Assembly (NCBI GenBank): GCA_036873755.1
Contig: JAVTVY010036892.1
Location: 1-64,000, forward strand
Reading direction: 5' to 3'
Source: Hanleya hanleyi
Lineage: Eukaryota > Mollusca > Polyplacophora > Lepidopleurida > Hanleyidae
Length of the DNA: 64,000 nt
Shown: positions 8,675-18,579 of the stretch, piece after piece
How the letters are laid out: each line of letters begins with the position of its first letter
Position numbering within the stretch: position 1 is the first letter of the stretch
The notes under the pieces: generated by a model
The model's database searches: none
What the model saw: the letters and a program-made list of their open reading frames with translations, nothing else
What the model was told of the DNA's origin: nothing
Position numbers and translations under genes: made by a program

Positions 8675-11408
8675 CAAGAGCCCAAGGGGCTTCAATATAC
8701 GCCCGTATATCAAGAATTACATTGGTCCAAATTTCAAGGTTGTTTAATAGCCTTGATTCCAATTGGTAGCTAGCAATCCAGAGGAAGGTCTACAATTTTG
8801 AGCTTCTGAGAAGTTAACATATATCACATCTTATATTGAATGATAAACTTAAATGAGCTTAACTCTTGGCAATTAGTTGGCCTTGAAGCAAGAGCTGAGA
8901 GCTCACATATCCCACACTGAAATCGACAATAGTCAAACACAAGAAAATAGTAGTTTTCCTGCAAATGGATTTTTCATGAAGCAAGAAGAAAGTGATGAAG
9001 TAAACCCTTGGTCTTGTTCTTGAGTTAATAAACAGGTACGGAGTTCATAAAGGACCCCTCTCCCCATTAAATTAGTAAATGTATGGTTTATATTTCACAA
9101 CAGTTTAACTAAATGTAGCGGTTTCAAACATGGGAGACAACTTCACAGGACAAATGACATACATGTAGGGGAGAGAACTCTGAATATTCCAACCTGACAC
9201 ATATAGTCAGCTAAACTTGATTCAGTTGTGGGGGGGGGACTGTGACCTTGACTTTTGACAAAATGATCTCAAAATGTATGGCTCCTCTTTGCCATGCGAG
9301 TAAGGTATACTCAAAGTTTGGTACCAATCCATACCTTGAAACTAGAGATATCGCATGGACAACAAATGTTATAAATGGATGAATGGACAGAACTCAACAT
9401 TGCAATACACGACCTCGTCTTCGACAGGCATATGAAAATGTGACTTTTAATGATTTCTTGATTTTGGGGCCACAGTGACGACCTCTGACCAACATTTTGG
9501 TATGTAATACATCATGTCCCTCTAATGCATCTACTGGCAGAAAAAGTTATTTTGAATGATTTCCTGATTTTGGGTCACAGTGACCTTGACCTAAATTTTG
9601 GTACACGACACATCATGTCCCCCTATCTACTGACACACAAAAAAGTAATTTTCAAAGATTTCTTGATTCTGGAGTTACAGTGACCTTGACTATTGACCTT
9701 CACCTAAATTTTGGTACATGACAAACCGTCTCGTCGTAATTTCTCAATGGAAAAAAAAAATCATGATTTTGAACAATTTCATGATTTTGGGGTCACAGTG
9801 ACCTTGACCTTTGACCTTGCCCTACATTTTATTGTGACACATCGTGTCCCCCTAATGTATTTACTTACACAAAAAAACACGTTATTTTTAATAACTTCCT
9901 GATTTTGGGGTCACAGTGACCTTTGACCTTGACCTAATTTTTGGTATGTGACACTTCATTTCCCCCTTTGAATCCACTCACAACAAATTTGTAATTTTTA
10001 ATGATTTCCTGATTTTCAGGTCATACTGACCTCTGACCTTTGACCTTGATTCCGGGGTCACAGTGACCTTGACTATTGACGTGGATCTAAATTTTGGCAC
10101 ATGACAAAACGGCTCCCCGTAATTTCTCAATAGACTCAAAAAATCATGATTTTTAACAATTTCACGATTTTGAGGTCACAATGACCTTGACCTTTGACCT
10201 TGACCTACATTTTGGTGAGTGACACATCGTGTCCCCCTAATGTATATACTGACAAACAAAAAATTATTTTTAATATTTCCTGATTTTGAGGTCACAGTAC
10301 CCTTTGACCTTGACCTATTTTTTGGTATGCGACATTTCGTTTCCCTCTATTAAATCCACTCACAAAAAATTAGAAATTTTTAATGATTTCCTGATTTTTC
10401 GGTCACACTGACCTTTGACCTCTGACCTCGACCTACATTTGGTATGCAACACATCATTCCCCCTAGGGCATCCACTCACCAAAAATTAGAACTGTAGATA
10501 GAAAACTGTCAATGATCAATGATTTCCTGATTTTAGGCAACAGTGACCTTTGACCTCTGACCTCGACCTCAATTTTGGTACGCGACACATCGTTTCCACC
10601 TAGCATATCCACTCCCCAAAAATTGCAACCGTGAATAGAAAACGTTAACAGATATAGACCGGACACGAACACTTCAGTGATTTCCTGTTTTTTAGGCCAG
10701 TGACCTTTGACCTCTGACCTCGACCTTCACTTTGGTATGCGACACATCGTCTCCCCGTAAGGTATCCACTCACCAAAAATTGGAACTGTAGATAGAAAAC
10801 GGTTCCAGATATAGACCAGACACGACGTGGACAGACGGACACACGGACGGAAACCGCCATCACATAATACGTCCGCCTTTTGGCGGGCGTATAAAAATTA
10901 GAAATTTTAACGATTTCCTGATTTTTCGATCACACTGACCTTTGACCTTCATTTAATATGCAACACATCGTCCCTCCCCTAGGGCATCCACTCACCAAAA
11001 ATTAGAACTGTAGATAGAAAACTGTCAACGATCAATGATTTTTGGCAACAGTGACCTTTGACCTCTGACCTCGACCTCAATTTTGGTACGCGACACATCG
11101 TCTCCACCTGGCGTATCCACTCACAAAAAATTGCAACTGTGGATAGAAAACGTTCACAGATATAGACCGGACACGAACACTTCAGTGATTTTCTGTTGTT
11201 TAGGCCCGTGACCTTTGACCTCGACCTTCATTTTGGTACGCGACACATCGTCTCCCCGTAGGGTATCCACTCACCAAAAATTGGAGCTGTGGATAGGAAA
11301 CTGCTCCAGATATAGACCGGACACGAGAACCGGACAGACGGACGGACGGACAGACGGACGGAAACCGCCATCACATAATACGTCCACCTTTTGGGCGGGC
11401 GTATAAAA
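8675..11408 (+). mobile_element. Alpha element: pearl/Helentron-like element with a ~115-145 bp tandem array rich in TGACCT
   Basis: The 5' part carries TATACGCCCG at 8696-8705. About a dozen degenerate monomers follow (GATTTCCTGATTTT, GGTCACAGTGACCTTTGACC, TTTGGTACGCGACACATCGT), then a GGAC/GGACAGAC microsatellite at about 11325-11362 and a hairpin ending in CGGGCGTATA at 11396-11405, the exact complement of the 5' motif. An earlier complete 3' end lies at about 10800-10895, so the right ~515 bp is a duplicated unit. There is no coding frame. The plan matches non-autonomous Helentrons and bivalve 'pearl' repeats as I know them. Confidence 0.75.
10173..10206 (+). promoter_or_regulatory. Cluster of five nuclear-receptor half-sites in an alpha monomer
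   Basis: AGGTCA at 10173-10178, then after a 3 bp spacer TGACCT at 10182, 10188, 10195 and 10201. The first pair is a perfect inverted repeat with 3 bp spacing, the consensus estrogen-response element. The rest form direct repeats with 0 or 1 bp spacing. Other monomers carry GGGTCACAGTGACCT, one base from consensus. Binding is untested and the motif may simply be part of the satellite. Confidence 0.5.
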
Positions 11409-13780
11409 ATGAAACATCACTCAGTTCACACTTGCCATGGTGGTTTATTGTCAACTTACCAGTTCTATAAATGCCAGAATTCTTCCTCGTTCATGATCTC
11501 TCTCGCCATCAAGTTTTCAACTCTATCAATGACCAGGGAATGTCCAAATAAGTCTGTCAATATTATTTTTATTTTATGAGGTACCAACATGTGATAATCA
11601 GTACTTCTCTTGAACAGTTCTATCACAGTCTCACTCTCCATCACTCTTCCAATTTTGTTTTTCTTCAGGAGAGCTTTTAGCCCTTTGAACTCGACAGGCT
11701 GCATTTGCGGCCTATTTAGATACTGTATATACCCGAGAAGCCGCTTTTGCGGCCTCTGACGTCAGAACCCACTATTCAGCCAATCAGATGACATTTTTAA
11801 GTCATATCCACTTCACAGGTATAGCTTGGTCGCCCAATTCCAAAAGGGATCCTCTGCCACTCGTAGAGTCCCCAAGGGTTGAGCAACACTGTTCAGATTA
11901 TGTATATCTGAGAGGCTTCTGACAAAATTTTTATCTCTATTTTAGCGGGGAGCTCATGGTAAGGTGTTAAAAGACACTGTCGGGTTCAAAGGGTTAATCA
12001 CTCTGAGGGAAGTTGTAAATGCAATGGAGAGAGATATTGGAGAGTGATTCACTCCCACAATACTCACAAAAACAAAATCCAGGAGAGTAATCGACAGCCC
12101 TCACAGATTTTACGAATATGAGAGACTGCCTGCCTTCTTGTTTGCAATAAGAGAAATGTTTTGTTCTATTTCAGATTTTGACCCAGCATAGAGGAAAGTT
12201 AGCTAAGAACCGACCTGATCATCATAAACAGGAAGAACAAACGACGGTGTTCACAGACAGAGACTTTGATCAATTTGAAAAAGAATATTTTTCATGACTG
12301 GAAATGAAAACTTCATTCTAAATGGAGTGTAGAGTCATAGACTGCTTGGAGTCGAGAGTATATGCCACCATATTGTATGTATACGTACATACAGAGAGAG
12401 AAGACAGGAAATATGAGTTAAGAACCCGTGGCCAGATCTCTGGGATTAATTATTTATTTTGTACCAAACTCGGCAAATCTTTCGGAAATACCCATGAAAT
12501 CTCCCATTTTCCACATGTTCTTTTGCGTATTTGTCATGCAGTGTCTCCAGTTGATTTAATCCCTCAAAAATAGACAGATGCAAAAACATGCCCAGTGACA
12601 TCAGAGGAAACATTTTAAATTTGGTGGTAGAATATAGTATTTGCCGAGATCAGGCCATTCATTCTCATCTTTGTTTCTGCCTCTCTTTCTTTATATATAC
12701 ATCATGGCAGCATACACCATCTATGCTAAGAAGCCTGTGGTACATGTAGAATTAAAGTCCGGCGCAATGACTGTTTCACTGATATTGAACAGATGCATTA
12801 TAATAACATTGCCGAGCTGTCAAATTGGTAGAAAACGTAACTATGATAATTCGTATTCTCTGTGACTGCTTTAATTTAATCAACTGCTCATAAAACAACC
12901 AAAGAGCGAACACAAGAGACTGCCTGACTTTAGATCATCTCAAATTCCTAGCCTTCGACGTCGGATGCTGATTTCAAAGATGTGTGGCATTCTAACTTGA
13001 CGTCATTGGCATCCCAGCGCTCTCTTTTTGACATCACATCAAGCAGTCTTCAGTTGTCTTCTTGTTTGTGAGCAGTTAAGAAAAATCAGACTGCCAAAGC
13101 AGTCCTGTAGAAAGTAATCGTCGTAATTATTTCATTCTTCCACCAATCAGACTGCTATGCCGCCTTCCACCCATCGTTCAATGTTATGTAATGCTTATAT
13201 TCAAAACAAGTGCAAAGGGTCTTTAATGGTGCAGAACAGCTGCAGTATCAGCAACCAGTTGGCTCAATGACAAATCTCAGAAGTTTACATTGGGGCCTAA
13301 TTCTGGAGAATGAATGCCGGCGAAGCGGTGTCATTTGATGTGGGATATAGTATATTAGAGGGATTGGTAACTTCATTATATTCAGCTGCAAATGTTATTC
13401 TCACTCGTATGCTCAAATTCAAAGCTCAAAGGATTTGGCCTGTTAACTCCAAAAGCATGCACATCACGCACCCCAGGCTTTAATTTTCATAGTCGATTCC
13501 ATCTGTATTGTGCAACATAAATCTCGCCCTTGTTGTCTTAGCGATGTCACTGAGTTTTGAGGTAGCAGGTGGAAGGCATGGAAGTTAGCAGCCACAAGAA
13601 GTGATATTTGGTTTTTCAAGTACCCTATTTATTCTAATTTTTCAAACAGAAATTTGTAAAAAGTTAGCAGAATTTGTTTCTGCTGATACCTGAAGTTAAG
13701 TTTTGGCATCTGAATAAAGTAGAACAGGGTATAGAAATTTCATGAAAAGTAAGCGATGGTTTCGGTCATACTATGGGTTA
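11409..13780. other. Long stretch without recognisable gene or repeat
   Basis: The sequence is AT-rich with short chance frames only. A small hairpin (GCCGCTTTTGCGGC) lies at about 11740-11753. I see no splice-bounded coding segment, tRNA or terminal repeats. Confidence 0.5.
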
Positions 13781-13784
13781 ATAC

Positions 13785-14998
13785 GAAGCTGCGCATCAGA
13801 AAACCCCTCGGCTCTGGGTACATTCATAATGCATTCAATTTGAACCAAGATGTCAGGAACACCAAGCAGTCAAGTGACAAATATACAGATTATCAAATAT
13901 TTGCAATTAGAAATGACCCCTAAGATTTCCGTCCAATCAGAGAAACCGGTATTCATTACATAAATTTCTTGACGCATCAATGATGTATACCAAATTTTAC
14001 GAGCATTTGAATGATATCAGAGATAGAGATCATTAATGATTTCGCATAAATGAAAGATGGCCGCCCATCCTTCCCGCCACTCAGAGGAACTGATGTGGTT
14101 ATTCATTGAAAGTCTCTTGATACATTGATGCTGTATACCAAGTTTCGTATAGAACACTGAAATGGTATCAGAGATATACATTATTAAAGATTTTGCATAA
14201 ATTAAAGATGGCCACCAAGGTTTCCACCCAATCAGGGATACCAGAACAGTCATTTATCGTAAGTCTCTTGATGCATCGATGATGTATACCAAATTTTACA
14301 TCAAGCACTTGAACGGTATCAGAGAACGAGATCATTAATGATTTTGCATAAATTAAAGATGGCCGCCCATCCTTCCCCCACTCAGAGGAACTGATGTGGT
14401 TATTCATTGCAAGTCAGTTGTTACATCGATGCTGTATACCAAATTTGGTATAGAACACTTAAATTGGATCAGAGATATATATCATTAAAGTTTTTGCATA
14501 AATTAAAGATGGCCGCCAAGGTGTTCGGTCAATCAGATCTCGATGCAAAGTATCTGGATGTATCGATGATGTATACCAACTTTCATATAAAACAACTGAA
14601 TGGTAACAGAGATATGTATCATTATCGATTTCGCATAAATTAAAGATGGCCTCCAGGATTTCCACCCAATCAGAAAAGCCGGTTTGGTAATTCATTGAAA
14701 GTTGCTTGATGTATCGATGATGTATACCAACTTTCGTATTGAACAGTTCAATGGTTTCCGAGATATGGATCACTATCCATTTCGCATAAAATTAAAGATG
14801 GCCGACAAAGTTTTCACCCAATCAGGTCCCAATTAAATAGGCTTCTGGTCCTTGACTAGGTAAATAAGCATACCAAATTTGGAATTCTTCAGTGGAACGG
14901 TTCTCCGGCTATCTCGCTCACGTACAGACGTACGGACGGACGTACAAGACGACGACAATACCCCATGGCCAAAATTGGCCGAGGGGTAAAAAGGGATG
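13785..14998 (+). mobile_element. Beta element: Helentron-like element with ~155 bp monomers
   Basis: The 5' motif ACCCCTCGGC (13803-13812) is the exact complement of GCCGAGGGGT in the 3' hairpin (14978-14987). Between them are about six monomers containing 'gcataaattaaagatggccgcc' variants and 'gatgtataccaaatttt'. A GTACGGACGGACGTAC microsatellite and the ACGACAATACCCC hairpin stem close the element before TAAAAAG. Both-strand open frames here are products of the repeat. Confidence 0.75.
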
Positions 14999-15126
14999 CC
15001 TACCCGTACCTCCTTTTAATGATAATATTTCAGTGATAATACACATGCAGATATCCCAGCCATTTAACTAGCCACACTATCCAGGCCTAATTTGTACACC
15101 AGGTAATGAAATCTGTCAAAAATTAA

Positions 15127-15662
15127 AGATGTAATCAGCCTCAAAATGGATGGATTTTGTAAAGTCTCCCCTGTCCATTTTTTCAGCATTGACGATTACC
15201 AAAGCATCATATGTATTATATTTGATGATAGTGGGATCGTCATATACAACGAATCCAAGAATATCTTGTCAGAGAAATTTGTAACTCTGCCCGCTTCGAC
15301 GGCTTTTCTGTCTCGCCATTGAGTGCGTGTTGTATGCGGAGAGAAAAATGAATATGAGTGACGTGGCGACGCTCACGAATTTGAATGCTGCACAGCTGCA
15401 GCCATGGGATAACGTCATGGCTCGTGCCTACGATTCGGTAATGTCGCACAGCATATATTGGTAGAATGCACCATACGTGTATACGCATGCCATGCCGTTT
15501 ATTTTTAAAGATCAATTCCTTCTATTTTCTTGTGAATGGTAGAAACAAGTTTAGTTTTCTTGTGGTCAAATGTGTTTCATTTTGTACCTGTTATAACATA
15601 TGTCACTTTCGCCGAGTTTGAGAGACATTGATTTCAGCCCAGATTTGAGGCTGATTACATCT
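15127..15662. mobile_element. TTAA-flanked MITE, 536 bp
   Basis: Perfect 19 bp inverted repeats AGATGTAATCAGCCTCAAA sit at 15127-15145 and 15644-15662, with TTAA directly outside both ends (15123-15126 and 15663-15666). TTAA duplications are typical of piggyBac and Kolobok families. There is no transposase inside. Confidence 0.85.
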
Positions 15663-15884
15663 TTAAATAAAATTGCCAATACATACTTTCATGTTATTGG
15701 GAAGGTACAATATGTTACCTGGTCAATGTGAAAATTGCAGTAACTTTGCTTTGTGAGGTTTGGAGCATAGAACATGGGAGGTGTAGGTCATTTTCATAAG
15801 ATTTGGTGATAAAAATGCACAAATTAAAGTTATGTGGTATGTGCCCACATCGGCATACCTCTAGAAAAGTTCAAGGTTTCAATG

Positions 15885-16697
15885 GTTTCCTGATTATGAG
15901 GTTTATACAGCGCCCTCAATTTTGGTACACGACCCATTGTCTCCCCCTATTGTGTCTACGTAATAGCTATTGTATGGCATTATCTTGTTATGTGTATATA
16001 ATCGACAGGTCGCACCAGTGCTGCCCCAAAGCCTGCACGAGGCGTGGGTTAATGTACAAATATTGCAATTTTTAAAGATTTTCCAATTTTCGGGTCAGTG
16101 AACATCACCTCAATTTTGGAAAGCTCGTCATGTAAGGATCTTCAAACCAGGAGGAGGGAGGGAATTTGGCTTAATGTCACACTCAAGTTTGTTTCACTCA
16201 TATGGTGACAGTCAGTTTGGTTGGTGGAGGAAGCCGGAGTACCCGGAGAGAACCACCGCCCTTCGGCAAGTAACTGACAAAGTTTCACACATGGACCAAC
16301 TGGGCTCGAACCCGTGCCGGTTCAGCGGTGTGAGGCTAGCGGTCACCAGCGAAGCGCCTTAGACCACTCGGCCACGCCTTCAAACCAGGAACACTGTGTG
16401 CAATGTAGCTTGTCGGGTAGCTTTTCCAGGTTTAACAAGGTTCCCTACATATAGTCTTCTATTGTGTTTTCTTTACATGACGAATAGGCTTCAATTTTGG
16501 TACCAGACACATCATCTCTCCCGAATGTTTGGACACATAAAATTGTGATCAATTTTGGTACGCGACACAATCGTTGCCATCTGATGTATCCACTCACAAA
16601 AATTGCAATTGTCAGGACTAGATAGAAAACTGTCGCAGGAAGGGACAGATGGAAATCACCATTACATAATACGTCTGCCTTTAGGGCAGGCATACAA
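15885..16697 (+). repeat. Degenerate alpha-family segment interrupted by a SINE
   Basis: Alpha monomer pieces (CAATTTTGGTACACGACCCA, CAATTTTGGTACGCGACAC, AACTGTCGCAGG) occur on both sides of the SINE at 16153-16377. The segment ends in CATTACATAATACGTCTGCC and a hairpin, as in the alpha 3' end. The GGTCA/TGACCT half-sites are mostly lost. Confidence 0.6.
16153..16377 (-). mobile_element. tRNA-derived SINE with perfect 13-bp target duplication
   Basis: Read on the minus strand from 16377, the head shows a Leu/Ser-type tRNA likeness: box A TGGCCGAGTGGTCTAAGGCG and box B GGGTTCGAGCC. An unrelated body follows (GGTGGTTCTCTCCGGGTACT) and then a C/T-rich tail. CTTCAAACCAGGA is repeated exactly at 16140-16152 and 16378-16390, marking a clean LINE-mediated insertion. 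A related copy is at 24826-25040. Confidence 0.9.
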
Positions 16698-16862
16698 AAA
16701 CCACCAACCAAAATGTGGTATGGTAACTGATCAAATTCCTTTATATAACAATTGATCTTACAGGCCTTGAATTTGTGGGCAAGGTCAATTGGTGAAATTA
16801 GGGATACCTAGGCCCAGCTAGCATAAAATTACTTGGAAATTAGTAGCGGGCATCATTTAAGG

Positions 16863-16922
16863 CCAGTAGGTAGGGCAAAGCGACGTTAAACCCTATTCAC
16901 TCACTCACCCAGTAGGTAGGGC
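16863..16922 (+). mobile_element. Ultra-short SINE/LINE tail insertion (~32 bp) with 14-bp duplication
   Basis: CCAGTAGGTAGGGC occurs at 16863-16876 and 16909-16922. Between the copies is only AAAGCGACGTTAAACCCTAT followed by TCACTCACTCAC, the 3' tail seen at 7670-7689. This is what an extreme 5' truncation during target-primed reverse transcription leaves. Confidence 0.8.
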
Positions 16923-17256
16923 CTGATCTTACACAAATTACATTCATAGTACTGATATACCAGGGAATTATAATGATTTGTCTTCCTATACATTATCCCA
17001 AATGCAATTTGTCACACACCAATGTGGTTCCATGGTTCTCTCCTCAGTTGACATGGTGATGAAGAAATGAAGCCAGATTCTCCAATTGTTATATTTACAG
17101 AATATTTATTTGTTGTAGTATTGATCTCATGATAGTGAAGAGAAAACATTCTGTCTAACACGATACATTATGTACATTCTGCAAAGCAGGAAACCGGGCT
17201 GATAGCATGTAGCAGGAGTTACTTCCCTTCTACCAGAGCATAGCATAGCACTTTAT

Positions 17257-17478
17257 CAGGTTAGAGAGAACTACCTCTTCAAACTGGAGGTAAAAAATGG
17301 TCGTTTTTGAGCAAAACGTTTAGAATACATCGAACTGAGACATCTGCCATAGGCAGACGGTTATGGCGTGTAACAATACATAAGTTAAGTAGCCTGAATA
17401 TGTTATGATGAATCAATCAAGTTATTAAGCATAAACAACCTTTTTTAACTCCATTTTAGAGAGGTTCACTCTAAACTG
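17257..17478. mobile_element. MITE of the CAGGTTAG family, copy 2 (internally deleted)
   Basis: Starts CAGGTTAGAGAGAACTACCT and ends ...CACTCTAAACTG, with the AACTCCATTTTAGAGAGGTT core near the right end. Flanking pentamers TTTAT/TTTGT match 4 of 5. At 222 bp it is about 140 bp shorter than copies 1 and 3. Confidence 0.7.
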
Positions 17479-17483
17479 TTTGT

Positions 17484-18510
17484 TGAATACATGTATTCTG
17501 ATAATTCCATATTTATCATACATATTCAACTAAGCATGAATAAATCATTTGATAAATACCGGTCTCGTTTTTTTTTTACTGTAAAAAAATCGATACAGGA
17601 TACGGTGGGGAATCAACACAGTTCAGATTGAACACTGCACTCTTCATGATCGATGTTTGTTCGACTTGCATAGTTCCATTTTCAAAAGAACTGGACAGCC
17701 TTTTGTCCTCGAGATTTGGACCACATAAGCTTGAATTAATGCAGATATTTCAGTCCAGAACATTTATTTCCAAAATCGATGACACAGTTTTTGTCCCAGC
17801 TGTGACAAAAATATCCAGCTAACTACAATCATCTGAACAAGACAAAATCAGTCGCGCATTCTGAAGAGGGAATTTGATATTGAATGAATGCTGCACCATT
17901 TTGTGTTTGTAAAACACAGAATCTGCACCTGCTCATCAACGAGAAATGACATTTGTAAAAACAGTGCTTCTTGACTATTCTAATGTTTGGTTTGGGATTC
18001 AGTTGACTCGTGACATTTCAGAATAACCAATATTTCTTCTGGTCATGCGGCTTGACTTGCATGTAGATCCGTTCTTTCTAACTCCAACCCTATCCGATGT
18101 TTAGAAACACTATCCAAAAGTTCTCGTTGCATCAGAATGCATACCCCCTTCTGTCAGATAGGTATATACCCTCTGACTGCACTGTGGTAAAAACCATGGC
18201 ACACAGATTTTGTGTGCATGGCTCTCAGGACAATCAGCATCATCTATTTCCAAATGGAGCAGAGTGGGCTTGGGATGTCACAGCTAGTGAAGAAACTGTA
18301 CACTCTGCGCTCTTGTAAAATATACTGCATGCATTCTCCATCTCTCTGATATGCAGAACACACTTTCACTGTCGATCAGATTCGATCTATTTTGCAAAGA
18401 CTGAATGTACCATGTATTTCGACATACTACAGTCAGAGGGTGCAACATCGCAAGTTTATGAGGTAACAAACTCTGACACTGGGAGAATATATTGACGAGG
18501 AAGAGCAGCC
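17484..18510 (-). other. COPS3 3' untranslated region and downstream flank
   Basis: Sequence downstream of the COPS3 stop codon (minus strand). AATAAA is present on the minus strand at 17763-17768, about 740 bp past the stop, and is a candidate poly(A) signal. No other gene is seen. Confidence 0.45.
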
Positions 18511-18579
18511 TCAGTATCCCTGTGTCTTCATTGATGTTGATGAAGTCCCAGGCAAATCATCATCATGAGAACCAGAACT
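18511..18579 (-). CDS. COPS3: COPS3 terminal exon
   Basis: After a TTTCAG acceptor, 22 codons encode [18 protein letters not shown] then TQGY and a TGA stop (plus-strand TCA at 18511-18513). The SGSxDDD start agrees with the CSN3 tail; the rest is variable in the family, so this assignment is weaker than for the other exons. It is 8.8 kb from the previous exon. Confidence 0.8.
   Translation of the reverse strand, partial: SSGSHDDDLPGTSSTSMKTQGY

Noticed and set aside
16300..16378. Possible functional tRNA-Leu/Ser gene on the minus strand
   Set aside because: It has A and B boxes but is the head of a SINE with a body, tail and target duplication. The acceptor stem is not closed.
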